From contig JAMPFE010000065.1 of assembly GCA_023664705.1 (NCBI GenBank), positions 1-10,738 of the forward strand: DNA of 10,738 bases. The letters are read 5' to 3'. Shown here piece after piece: positions 4,392 through 10,658 of this stretch. This DNA comes from Lachnospiraceae bacterium. GTDB lineage: Bacteria > Bacillota > Clostridia > Oscillospirales > Ruminococcaceae. The notes beneath the pieces were generated by a model. It was not told the DNA's origin. It searched no databases and was given only the letters and a program-made list of their open reading frames with translations. The stretch's first letter is position 1; each line of letters opens with the position of its first letter. Both the position numbers and the translations under genes were made by a program.

Positions 4392-5411
4392 ATGGCAACG
4401 GCGAAAAAGCTCCCGAGCGGGAATTACCGAGTGAGGGTCTACATCGGAACGGACGCGGACAGAAAAGCGCAGTATAAGAGCTTCACGGCGCAAACCAAAA
4501 AGGAAGCGGAGTTTATGGCGGCGCAGTACAGTCGGACGAACGTCGACGTGTGCCGCTCGGATATGCTGCTCAAACAGGCGATAGAGCGCTACATACAGAG
4601 CAAGGAGAATGTACTCTCGCCGTCGACGATAAGGGGGTATTATGTTGTCCTGCGAAATTATCTGCCCGAGCTTATGCAAATGCAAATAAAAAAGATAACC
4701 CCCGAAATCGTTCAACGCGAATTTAACAAATTTGCAAGGGATTACAAACCCAAAACGTGCCGGAACGCTCACGGCTTGATTACAAGCGTTCTTAAAGTGT
4801 ACCGCCCCGAATTGCAGCTCAAAACCACGCTCCCGCAAAAGGAAAAGCGCGATATTTGCGTTCCCGACGAGCAAGACGTGAAAAGGATTTACAAACTGAT
4901 AAAGGGCGATATTCTTGAAATACCGTTTGTTTTAGCAACTCAATGCGGTTTGAGGGCAAGTGAAATAAGCGGATTGACGCTGAAAAACGTATATAAAGAC
5001 CATATAGAGATAAAGCAAGCGAGAGTTGACGGTATAGACGGCGCAGTTCTTAAAGCACCGAAATCCGTTTCGGGTTATCGAAAAATACCGATAACCGAAT
5101 TTCTGTATCGCTTATTGAAAGATAACGCCTACGGAGAGAGCGTGTGCGCCCTCAAATCAAACGATATTTCCTCGCGGTGGGGTAAGTTTAGGGATAAGCA
5201 CAAACTGCCCGCACAACTCAATTTTCACGCGCTCCGACACCACTATGCCAGCAAGTGTCTCTTGCTCGGTATGCCGCAAAAATATATTGCGGAGCTTATG
5301 GGACATAGTTCACTTGATATGATAGAGCGAGTGTATCAACATACATTTCCGTCCGCTATGGAAATATACGCGGATAAAATTCGCCAAAGTATGACCGCTG
5401 TATTGTCGTAA
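4392..5411 (+). CDS. int: Phage tyrosine integrase
   Basis: This 339-residue site-specific tyrosine recombinase is of normal length. In order it has an N-terminal arm-type DNA-binding region (about 1-48, strand-rich, GNYRVRVYIG), a SAM-like core-binding domain (about 52-140) and a catalytic domain (about 155-335). Catalytic residues are visible: R188 in QCGLRASE, a candidate beta-hairpin Lys (K221 or K224), H279 and R282 in HALRHH, H305 in LMGHSS, and nucleophile Y315 in ERVYQH. A ribosome site (GGGGTGAG) precedes the ATG at 4392. It should catalyse recombination between the phage attachment site at 5442-5693, right after its stop, and the 3' end of a host tRNA-like gene. No terminator follows it before the attachment site. 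No excisionase gene is obvious next to it; the winged-helix protein at 6586-7215 is one possible candidate. Confidence 0.96.
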   Translation: MATAKKLPSGNYRVRVYIGTDADRKAQYKSFTAQTKKEAEFMAAQYSRTNVDVCRSDMLLKQAIERYIQSKENVLSPSTIRGYYVVLRNYLPELMQMQIKKITPEIVQREFNKFARDYKPKTCRNAHGLITSVLKVYRPELQLKTTLPQKEKRDICVPDEQDVKRIYKLIKGDILEIPFVLATQCGLRASEISGLTLKNVYKDHIEIKQARVDGIDGAVLKAPKSVSGYRKIPITEFLYRLLKDNAYGESVCALKSNDISSRWGKFRDKHKLPAQLNFHALRHHYASKCLLLGMPQKYIAELMGHSSLDMIERVYQHTFPSAMEIYADKIRQSMTAVLS

Positions 5412-5441
5412 GATAGGGGACAATACCGTCATAAAACGTTA

Positions 5442-5461
5442 ATGACACGAAATATGACACG
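5442..5461 (+). repeat. Left arm-type integrase site (direct repeat copy 1)
   Basis: ATGACACGAAATATGACACG, itself two 12-bp units (ATGACACGAAAT then ATGACACGTAAAT). An identical 20-mer occurs at 5670-5689 on the other side of the tRNA-like core, as expected for P and P' arm sites of a tyrosine integrase. Confidence 0.72.
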
Positions 5462-5506
5462 TAAATTTATAAAGTCTTTTATAAAGCGGTTTTATAGATT
5501 TTATCA

Positions 5507-5534
5507 ATGGGTTCAATTCCCCTCGGATCCACCA
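5507..5534 (+). other. 3' end of a tRNA-like gene (attachment core)
   Basis: The T-arm (GGG, loop TTCAATT, CCC at 5509-5521) is followed by an acceptor 3' strand CGGATCC, discriminator A5531 and an encoded CCA (5532-5534). There is no D-arm or anticodon arm upstream, only AT-rich repeats, so this is a fragment and not a gene. It marks the host target as a tRNA or possibly tmRNA whose 3' end is restored on integration. The tRNA identity cannot be read from this piece. Confidence 0.82.
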
Positions 5535-5552
5535 AAAGCAAAAAATCGGAAG

Positions 5553-5594
5553 TCTCGCATTGCGGCGTTAAACTGCATAACAATGCGGGATTTT
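5553..5594 (+). terminator. Terminator downstream of the tRNA 3' fragment
   Basis: TCTCGCATTG (5553-5562) pairs with CAATGCGGGA (5581-5590), one G-U, loop of 18 nt, followed by TTTTCTTG. It would give the target tRNA gene a replacement terminator after integration, and could end integrase transcription here. Confidence 0.75.
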
Positions 5595-5669
5595 CTTGTC
5601 CTTGTTTTTACAATATTTGGAAGAAATTGTCAGAAAAATAGCCAAAATGTCAGCGTTTTGACAACATAT

Positions 5670-5693
5670 ATGACACGAAATATGACACGAAAT
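5670..5693 (+). repeat. Right arm-type integrase site (direct repeat copy 2)
   Basis: Two perfect tandem copies of ATGACACGAAAT (5670-5681 and 5682-5693), followed by a weaker TGACGAG. The first 20 bp are identical to 5442-5461. Confidence 0.72.
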
Positions 5694-5708
5694 TGACGAG
5701 GGGTTTGC

Positions 5709-5739
5709 AAAAAAAACGTTCCCACAGAGGGGAACGTTT
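5709..5739 (-). terminator. Strong terminator of the leftward early operon
   Basis: On the minus strand AAACGTTCCC (5739-5730) pairs perfectly with GGGAACGTTT (5723-5714) around a 6-nt loop and is followed by an eight-base T-run. It begins 2 nt after the stop codon of the last gene and insulates attP from the leftward operon. Confidence 0.92.
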
Positions 5740-5741
5740 CG

Positions 5742-6191
5742 CTATTTTTCACCATTATGATTTTTGAAAATGTTCAGCACTTCTAGCCCGTCTGCAATTT
5801 CATCGCTGCGGCTATCGCTCTCGGTGTGCGCCAACGGAGCAATATCAAAATCAAGCTCCAGATTTTGGGGCGGAGCAACGCCCGAAGCGTCGGTGAGTAT
5901 GTCGACCGCGTAATCCCGGAGATATTCGGCGGCTTTGCGAAAGCCGTTCGCCGCCAGGTCGCCCATAATGAAGCGGTAAAAGTCAAGCAGCGCTTCATAG
6001 TCGTTTTTGTACTCATCAAGCCAATACTGGAGCGTTCGCACACCTATATTGTACCGCTTGCAGAGCGCTCTTTGCGTCAAGCCGTTTCGCCGCGCTTCGC
6101 CCGAAAGATATTCGTTGCATATTTTCAGGCGTATTGTAGGCGAATAGGAGCGCCTGTACTTGCGTTTTGATGTTGTTCGTTTCTCCGGCAT
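5742..6191 (-). CDS. Phage helix-turn-helix protein, last gene of the leftward operon
   Basis: This 149-residue protein has a very basic N-terminus (1-24) and a helix-turn-helix at about residues 36-60 (LTQRALCKRYNIGVRTLQYWLDEY), of the type found at the front of transposases and small terminase subunits. A helical middle (65-100) follows, and the tail (105-149) is acidic. AAGGAG (6205-6200) sits 8 nt before the ATG at 6191 and overlaps the stop of the preceding gene, so translation is likely coupled. A small terminase subunit is possible, but no large subunit follows: the operon ends here at a terminator. A regulator or another DNA-binding accessory protein fits equally well. Confidence 0.85.
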   Translation of the reverse strand: MPEKRTTSKRKYRRSYSPTIRLKICNEYLSGEARRNGLTQRALCKRYNIGVRTLQYWLDEYKNDYEALLDFYRFIMGDLAANGFRKAAEYLRDYAVDILTDASGVAPPQNLELDFDIAPLAHTESDSRSDEIADGLEVLNIFKNHNGEK

Positions 6192-6203
6192 TATGATGTC
6201 TCC

Positions 6204-6605
6204 TTATAGCCACCCCCAAGATGAGGGATCGCTCTCAATGATTTGGTCGATAACCTCTTGTGCTTCGCGCTTGATTTCGGCGGTAGTCCATTGTTTTCCT
6301 CCGAAAACCTTTCCGTCCACGCAGCTGCAGTCTCCGCTGTGCGCATAATCCCAACCGAGAAACCAACCCTTTATTATTTGCCCGTTTTCCAAATACAACC
6401 GGTTGTCGCTGTACGTCAATCCGCCGTGACAAGCTATTTCGGGCATATCATCATAATGCTTGCCATAAAAGCCGCTGTTCGGCGGTATCTCGACATAGGC
6501 GCAAGGGTGTCTGCCGTACGACAATATCAAATATCGGTATCCGCGGTGAACATCATCGTCAAGCACCGTAACAGCGTTTTTGCCGTCATATATCATTTCT
6601 TTCAT
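6204..6605 (-). CDS. Conserved phage hypothetical protein
   Basis: This 133-residue soluble protein is rich in Trp, Tyr, His and Gly, with recognisable segments GRHPCAYVEIP, CHGGLTYS, FLGWDYAHSGD and KQWTTAEIKREAQEVIDQI. Such HGGLT/GWDYAHxGD proteins recur in phages and plasmids of Firmicutes, but I know of no assigned function. The conserved His, Asp and Trp residues could form a binding or catalytic site; this is inference. Its start (6605) overlaps the end of the upstream gene by 20 nt, with GGAGAA about 10 nt ahead of it, and its stop overlaps the ribosome site of the next gene, so it is an internal member of the operon. Confidence 0.85.
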   Translation of the reverse strand: MKEMIYDGKNAVTVLDDDVHRGYRYLILSYGRHPCAYVEIPPNSGFYGKHYDDMPEIACHGGLTYSDNRLYLENGQIIKGWFLGWDYAHSGDCSCVDGKVFGGKQWTTAEIKREAQEVIDQIIESDPSSWGWL

Positions 6606-7215
6606 TTTCTGCGTTCTCCATTTCTCTCACAATAACCTCCGCGCGGCGTATTCTGCCTTTCGGGATAGTCAAAAAGTCATCGCCCGCTTTAATGCGTTCC
6701 TCTAGCCGTTCAAGGGTGTCGACCAATACGAAAAGGAAATTCCCCACATAAACGGTTTCAAGCTCGTTTTCCTCTACCCGTTGATGAAACCATTTAAGCG
6801 GACGGTTCAGACGCTTTACAGCTTCCTTAAAGGGGATTATTTTGCGTCCGCAATATTCCGTAAAGCGCTTATCATACCGCCGCATTTCACTTTCGGTTAT
6901 GTACAGAGTATCGTTTACCCTTTGAGTTACCACAACGCCGTCTTCCAAAAGGTGTTTTATGCTCTTGATACGGCGCTTTTCGGCGAATACGGAGAGCTTT
7001 TCGGCGCGTTCGCCGTTTATCACAAGCTCGTCCACGCGGCGTGTGCCGTTGCGGTTTATGTACTCTCTTAGGCTGTCGAGGTCGACGTACCAATATTTTT
7101 TGATTTTAACGCCCTTGATTTTACCTTTACGCAAAAGAATTCGCAGTGTCATTGCGGTTAGTTTCAACATCTTTGCCGCGTCGCTCGCAGATACGGCGTT
7201 TTGGGGGAGTGGCAT
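6586..7215 (-). CDS. Protein with about three tandem winged-helix (excisionase/MerR-like) modules
   Basis: This 209-residue protein starts with an HTH_17-like winged helix (about 7-54: VSASDAAKMLKLTAMTLRIL, a turn, then YWYVDLDSLREYI). Two further stretches follow the same helix-helix-wing-helix rhythm: about 74-117 (SVFAEKRRIKSIKHLL, then TLYITESEMRRY) and 125-176 (PFKEAVKRLNRPLKWFHQRV, then LFVLVDTLERLEERI). The basic C-terminus ends in a charged helix. The ATG at 7215 is chosen because AGGAG (7227-7223) is 7 nt away; the frame opens at 7242 but without a site. A 21-codon gene ends 1 nt before it, suggesting tight coupling. Candidate roles are recombination directionality factor, regulator, or architectural DNA-binding protein; none can be picked from sequence alone. 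Confidence 0.85.
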   Translation of the reverse strand: MPLPQNAVSASDAAKMLKLTAMTLRILLRKGKIKGVKIKKYWYVDLDSLREYINRNGTRRVDELVINGERAEKLSVFAEKRRIKSIKHLLEDGVVVTQRVNDTLYITESEMRRYDKRFTEYCGRKIIPFKEAVKRLNRPLKWFHQRVEENELETVYVGNFLFVLVDTLERLEERIKAGDDFLTIPKGRIRRAEVIVREMENAENERNDI

Positions 7216-7216
7216 T

Positions 7217-7282
7217 CTATCTCTCCTCTCGGTAATTCGCAAATTTCGCGTTCATAGCCTCGATTATCTCTTGTGAACTCAT
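7217..7282 (-). CDS. 21-residue small protein (MSSQEIIEAM...)
   Basis: A 22-codon reading frame runs from ATG (7282-7280) to TAG (7219-7217). It has a perfect AGGAGG (7295-7290), 7 nt ahead of the start and overlapping the SSB stop codon, the best ribosome site in this operon. The predicted peptide is helical and charged (MSSQEIIEAMNAK, then FANYREER). It fills the gap between ssb and the winged-helix gene exactly, leaving 1 nt before the next ATG. It may be a functional small protein or a translational coupler for the following gene. Confidence 0.68.
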   Translation of the reverse strand: MSSQEIIEAMNAKFANYREER

Positions 7283-7293
7283 CGCAGCGCCTC

Positions 7294-7725
7294 CTAGAAC
7301 GGATAATCATCGCTGTTATCGGCGCTGTAATCGGCGGCGGTCTGAGCGTTCGAAGCTGTCGGCGCGGCTGTCTGCGCGTACGGAGCGGGGCTTTGCGGCG
7401 TATCGTTGGGCTTTTCGCCCGTAAAATACGCGTTATCCGCAACGATTTCGTACCAAGTGGCGGCATTGCCGTTTTTGTCGGTGTACTGGCGCGTCTGCAA
7501 TTCGCCCTCGACGAGTATCATTCTGCCTTTTGCAAACCACTTTGCGACAAATTCCGCTGTAGACCGCCAACAAGACACATTGAAAAAGTCCGCTTTCTTT
7601 TCCTCGTCCTTTTTCCGATAGTTTCGGTCGACGGCAAGCCGAAAGCTGCACACAGAAACGCCGTTCGGCGTGGTTTTCAGCTCCGGGTCGTTTACCAGAC
7701 GACCCATAAGGATAATTTTATTCAT
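7294..7725 (-). CDS. ssb: Single-stranded DNA-binding protein
   Basis: This 143-residue bacterial-type SSB has an OB-fold domain at residues 1-105, opening with MNKIILMGRLVNDPEL and including the core segments FRLAVDR, DFFNVSCW and VEGELQTRQY. A Pro/Ala/Thr-rich linker (106-138) and the acidic tip DDYPF (139-143) follow; the tip is the docking site for replication and repair partners. It binds and protects single-stranded DNA during phage replication and recombination. The start overlaps the end of the rusA-like gene by 8 nt. The ribosome site (GGAGGG) is about 11 nt upstream, a little long. Confidence 0.97.
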   Translation of the reverse strand: MNKIILMGRLVNDPELKTTPNGVSVCSFRLAVDRNYRKKDEEKKADFFNVSCWRSTAEFVAKWFAKGRMILVEGELQTRQYTDKNGNAATWYEIVADNAYFTGEKPNDTPQSPAPYAQTAAPTASNAQTAADYSADNSDDYPF

Positions 7726-8146
7726 AAACTATATTGCCCTCCATTATTTTGACTTCCACCCTCGGCTCGTCCGAGTAGCGTTTTTCTGCCGTTACCTTGA
7801 TAACCGCCGCGTCGTCCTTGTAGGCTGCGCCGTTCAGCGCGTCGAGTATCGCCTTGATTATGTTGTCCGCGTCGGGCTTTACAGTGGGCTTTATCTCGCC
7901 CGAAAGCATTCTATCGCGCTTGCTTTTCGATACGCTTTTCGGGATAGGGAAAAACGCCGTTATTTCCGCTTTTAACGCGCCGTCAAGCGGCGGCTCGCCC
8001 GCATAGAGCGCCAAGTAGCTGTTACGCACAAGCTGCTCGTAGTTTATCGTTTTTTGCGGCGTGTACGTTCTCCGAGTTTTTCCGTTGAACCTCGGTCGCG
8101 CTTTGCCCTGCGGCTTGCCCGGAACGGTGAATTGATAGGCTCTCAT
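7718..8146 (-). CDS. rusA: RusA-family Holliday junction resolvase
   Basis: This 142-residue protein has the RusA family signature: PGKPQGKARPRF near the start (residues 9-20), then KPDADNIIKAILDALNGAAYKDDAAV (90-115). D92, D94 and D111 or D112 are the likely metal-binding acidic residues. RusA enzymes are dimeric endonucleases that cut four-way DNA junctions symmetrically; in phages they resolve recombination or replication intermediates before packaging. A GGGGGTGA ribosome site precedes the ATG at 8146. It sits between a small zinc-ribbon gene and ssb, the usual recombination neighbourhood in phage early operons. Confidence 0.95.
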   Translation of the reverse strand: MRAYQFTVPGKPQGKARPRFNGKTRRTYTPQKTINYEQLVRNSYLALYAGEPPLDGALKAEITAFFPIPKSVSKSKRDRMLSGEIKPTVKPDADNIIKAILDALNGAAYKDDAAVIKVTAEKRYSDEPRVEVKIMEGNIVYE

Positions 8147-8150
8147 TCCG

Positions 8151-8291
8151 TCACCCCCAATCTTTCAAACTCGCTGCTCGTATGGCGGCTTGGGTTTGTT
8201 CAAGTGCGTTAAGTTTGGAACACGCCCAGCACGTATTTTCCCAAGGCAGCATATCTCGTACTTTGCCGCAGCGGCTACATATCTTCTTCAT
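8151..8291 (-). CDS. 46-residue zinc-ribbon protein
   Basis: This is a small protein with two CxxC knuckles (C5/C8 and C21/C24) that would bind one zinc ion, followed by a helix (28-43). The frame is open upstream to 8438, but only the ATG at 8291 has a ribosome site (AAAGGAG, 8 nt away), and it places the first Cys pair at the very N-terminus. It overlaps the end of the upstream gene by 17 nt and stops 4 nt before the rusA-like gene starts. Small phage zinc ribbons often bind nucleic acid or a protein partner; the specific role is unknown. Confidence 0.8.
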   Translation of the reverse strand: MKKICSRCGKVRDMLPWENTCWACSKLNALEQTQAAIRAASLKDWG

Positions 8292-8601
8292 CGGCGTTCT
8301 CCTTTCCGTCCATTTTTGCGCCGCAGTCCTCGCAGTACGAAGCGCGATAATCCTGCCAACAATGCTCTTCTCCGCACTCGGAACAAACAACACAATCTCC
8401 GTCGGGAACCCACCGCCCGTGCCTTTCGGGGCGCACATCTGCCGTAGGCGTTTCTTTCGGAATTACGAGAAAATCGTTCAAAAGCTCCTCAATATGTTCC
8501 TCCGTCCATACAGGCGGCTTGGTTTCGTCTATGCTGCTGATGTACCAATTGCACAGCATTCCTGCGTCCATTGCCGCCTCTTTGCTTACGTAATCAGCCA
8601 T
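8275..8601 (-). CDS. Phage protein with C-terminal zinc ribbon
   Basis: This 108-residue protein has an N-terminal helical part (1-48, SKEAAMDAGMLCNWYISS...) and a C-terminal zinc ribbon with C73/C76 and C90/C93 in the frequent phage pattern HGRW...CSECG...YCEDCGAKM. The tail is acidic. I start it at 8601 because AAAGGAG (8616-8610) lies 8 nt upstream; an ATG at 8619 overlaps that site. It overlaps the end of the methyltransferase gene by 8 nt and the next zinc-ribbon gene by 17 nt, consistent with one operon. Proteins of this layout are common in Firmicutes phages and of unknown function. Confidence 0.85.
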   Translation of the reverse strand: MADYVSKEAAMDAGMLCNWYISSIDETKPPVWTEEHIEELLNDFLVIPKETPTADVRPERHGRWVPDGDCVVCSECGEEHCWQDYRASYCEDCGAKMDGKENADEEDM

Positions 8602-10645
8602 TGTGGTTTCTCCTTTCATAGTCCGCTATGTACCCGATAACGCGCAGGGCGCAGGGTATAGCAAGTGAATTTCCGAGCATTCGGTATCTTGCTCCGTCGT
8701 TGTCAAGTTCGTTGTACCAGCGAATAAGCCGCTTCCTGTTCGGCTCTTTGGTGACTGCCACGCCTCTTACGGCTTTGTCAAGCAGAAATGTCGCCTTGTA
8801 GAACTCGTAATCCGCGTCGCTCATCTCGGAGATTTTTGGTAATACCGTCCAATCGTACGACTTGCAAATTTGATTAACCCTTGACTTGCTTACACCGTAT
8901 TTTTCCGCTAACTTCCTTTGTGTGTATTCACCGGAAGAATACAAAACCGCGATTTGTCGTTTTTGGAGCTCTGGCAACTTGGTTCTTGGGTTGTCCTCGC
9001 CGCTAAGGTACAATCCATCAGCTGCCGCCTTTGAAGAATTCTCTGCGGCGGTTAATAATTGCAAATTACAAGGGCGATTATCGAGTTTATCATTGTTGAT
9101 GTGGTCTACAACATATCCCTCCGGAATAACGCCGTGATAGGCTATCCACACAACCCTGTGCGCTCTGCATTGCATTTTTATATTGCCGTTGCGTATGCTG
9201 TAAACTTTGTAGCCGTTTAGAATAGAGCCACTTAGTTTTTTGGGCTGCGGAAGATAAATTCCGCCCGGACCTCTTGCGCTAAAAACATCGCCGTTCTCGT
9301 CAACGGTTATGTTCCCAAGAGCAAGATTTAAAGCAATGTACTCGTCTTTTGTCATAGTCGTAAAATCCACCTCCAAAATATTCGGAAAGCCCTGTAGACG
9401 CTCGCACTCGCGCGGTGTCAGCCTGCGTACAATCCATTTAAGTGTCAGATACAGCTTGTACGCGACCGCTCCCGGTCCTTTTGCGACGAGCGTGGAATTT
9501 ATCCCGTCGTCGCTTATTCGCGGCTCGTAGAGCGCGTTTTCGCCTTGATTAAAGGCGGCGCGGTCTATCGCGTATACCGTATTCGCAATCTTTGTTGTCG
9601 TCAATGTAGGGGGCTGCTCCTCCAACATTCCCACGCCTGCCGCCGTTACGCTGTTGTTTCCGTGAAATCCCATTGACTGCATTACGAGCGTAGTAGAATC
9701 CGTAACGCGGTTATTGTGGTCGCCCGTTATCGTCGGGCTTATGTCTCCGTCGCCGTTTCCGCGAGCGTCATAGCAAATGCTCTTTATCAGAACTGCGGTG
9801 TTATCCGTACCGCTGTTTTCCGCTGCCTGTAAGCACGGATAAACGCCCTCCGCATCATAAACGCGTTTGCTTTGACAATCCCAAGAGGTTAAACATCTTG
9901 CATTGTCTTTGCTTGCTCCTCCAGCGCGGTTTTCAACAGCGGCGGCAATGCCTTGTTCCTGTTCTTCGCGCGGCGCAAGATACCGTTGCACGCTGTCGCG
10001 CTCAAAAAGTATTTCAGCGGCACTATCGCTTCCAAAACTGCCGATAAGGTAGATACGCTTTCGACGCTGGGGGACTCCCCAATATTGAGCGTCGAACAAT
10101 CGCCAAGCGGCGCAAATTCCGCACCCTCGAACCACTCCGGCTTTTGCCCACTTTCCAGATTGAGGTACTGGAATATCGGTCTTTGTGATTTTTTCAAGCA
10201 CCGTTTGAAAATCTCTGCCGCCGCAGGAGTTGAAAGCTCCCTCGACGTTCTCCCAAACAATGTAAGTTGGATAGCGTCCATTTGTTGCCCTCCTCATCTC
10301 GTAAACTATCCTTATCGCGTCAATAAACAGTCCGCTCCGTGTGGTTTCGTCGCCGCCGTTATCGACGTGTTTCAAGCCTTTTCGCTCACCCGCGACGCTT
10401 AGGTCTTGGCAAGGGCTTCCGAACGTGATTATATCAACGGGCGGAATATCCGCGCCGTTGATTTTAGAAACATCGCCGAGATGTATCATATTCGGAAATC
10501 TCTGTTTTGTGACCGCTATACAGGCGGGGTCAACCTCCGCCGCCCATATCGGGGCTATGCCCGATAAGACCGCCGCGAACGGAAAGCCGCCTATGCCGTC
10601 GAAAAGGCTTCCGAGTGTAAGTTCTTTGCTGCTTTCGGTTTTCAT
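8594..10645 (-). CDS. C5-cytosine DNA methyltransferase with in-frame HNH endonuclease insert
   Basis: This 683-residue protein is far longer than usual for the family. Methyltransferase motifs in order: motif I SLFDGIGGF (13-21, SAM binding), catalytic PCQ with C79 (78-80), motif VI ENVEGAF (132-138), motif VIII QRRKRIYLIG (193-202), a long variable target-recognition region (about 220-405), motif IX RRLTPRECERLQGFP (407-421) and motif X YRMLGNSLAIPCALRVIGYI (654-673). Between IX and X, residues about 422-598 form an HNH endonuclease. Uninterrupted relatives appear to continue from GFP straight to a segment like WTVLPKISEMSDADYEFY (599-616). AAAGGAAA precedes the ATG at 10645. It probably methylates phage DNA to evade host restriction. 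Whether the interrupted enzyme folds and works cannot be told from sequence. Confidence 0.92.
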   Translation of the reverse strand: MKTESSKELTLGSLFDGIGGFPFAAVLSGIAPIWAAEVDPACIAVTKQRFPNMIHLGDVSKINGADIPPVDIITFGSPCQDLSVAGERKGLKHVDNGGDETTRSGLFIDAIRIVYEMRRATNGRYPTYIVWENVEGAFNSCGGRDFQTVLEKITKTDIPVPQSGKWAKAGVVRGCGICAAWRLFDAQYWGVPQRRKRIYLIGSFGSDSAAEILFERDSVQRYLAPREEQEQGIAAAVENRAGGASKDNARCLTSWDCQSKRVYDAEGVYPCLQAAENSGTDNTAVLIKSICYDARGNGDGDISPTITGDHNNRVTDSTTLVMQSMGFHGNNSVTAAGVGMLEEQPPTLTTTKIANTVYAIDRAAFNQGENALYEPRISDDGINSTLVAKGPGAVAYKLYLTLKWIVRRLTPRECERLQGFPNILEVDFTTMTKDEYIALNLALGNITVDENGDVFSARGPGGIYLPQPKKLSGSILNGYKVYSIRNGNIKMQCRAHRVVWIAYHGVIPEGYVVDHINNDKLDNRPCNLQLLTAAENSSKAAADGLYLSGEDNPRTKLPELQKRQIAVLYSSGEYTQRKLAEKYGVSKSRVNQICKSYDWTVLPKISEMSDADYEFYKATFLLDKAVRGVAVTKEPNRKRLIRWYNELDNDGARYRMLGNSLAIPCALRVIGYIADYERRNHNG
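8853..9382 (-). mobile_element. HNH homing endonuclease inserted in the methyltransferase gene
   Basis: Boundaries are approximate. The insert encodes an N-terminal segment, an HNH_3-like core (host-protein residues 496-530: AHRVVW, then VVDHINNDKLDNRPCNLQLL with D514, H515, N523 and N527) and a C-terminal helix-turn-helix (about 575-597, YTQRKLAEKYGVSKSRVNQI), the usual make-up of phage HNH homing enzymes. The frame is open throughout. An internal ATG at 9355 with GGAGGTG (9374-9368) 12 nt upstream could start a free endonuclease. No intein end signatures (an initial Cys/Ser and terminal Asn followed by Cys/Ser/Thr) are seen. Confidence 0.78.
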
Positions 10646-10658
10646 CTGCGTTTCCTTT

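Larger units (their letters stand above)
5442..5693. other. Phage attachment site attP region
   Basis: The region from 5412 to 5741 carries no credible gene. It holds 20-bp arm repeats on both sides (5442-5461 and 5670-5689), a tandem TTTATAAAG pair (5466-5474, 5478-5486), a tRNA 3'-end core (5507-5534) and a hairpin terminator (5553-5594). Arms on both sides of one core are the arrangement of an unrecombined attP; attL or attR would each carry only one arm. Confidence 0.68.

Noticed and set aside
5507..5534. A complete tRNA gene
   Set aside because: Only the T-arm, acceptor 3' strand and CCA are present; upstream is AT-rich repeat sequence with no anticodon or D-arm.
5442..5693. CRISPR array suggested by repeated short units
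   Set aside because: There are only two clusters of a 12-bp unit 228 bp apart, with no regular spacers; arm-type integrase sites explain them.
5442..5696. An 84-codon open frame on the + strand after integrase
   Set aside because: Its first and last codons are the integration arm repeats, it runs through the tRNA fragment and a terminator hairpin, and it has no ribosome site; it is an accident of attP.
5742..6191. Small terminase subunit as a firm call
   Set aside because: The helix-turn-helix would fit, but no large terminase gene follows and the operon terminates directly after it; kept as a generic DNA-binding protein.
6243..7752. Long + strand open frames opposite the leftward operon (for example 6243-6635 and 7273-7752)
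   Set aside because: They are shadows of genes with clear families or ribosome sites on the minus strand, and lack ribosome sites of their own.
8292..8438. N-terminal extension of the 46-residue zinc-ribbon protein
   Set aside because: No ribosome site supports the upstream start; this stretch is the other frame of the preceding zinc-ribbon gene.
8853..9382. Intein in the methyltransferase
   Set aside because: There is no Cys/Ser splice start, no terminal His-Asn followed by Cys/Ser/Thr, and an HNH plus helix-turn-helix layout is that of a plain homing endonuclease.
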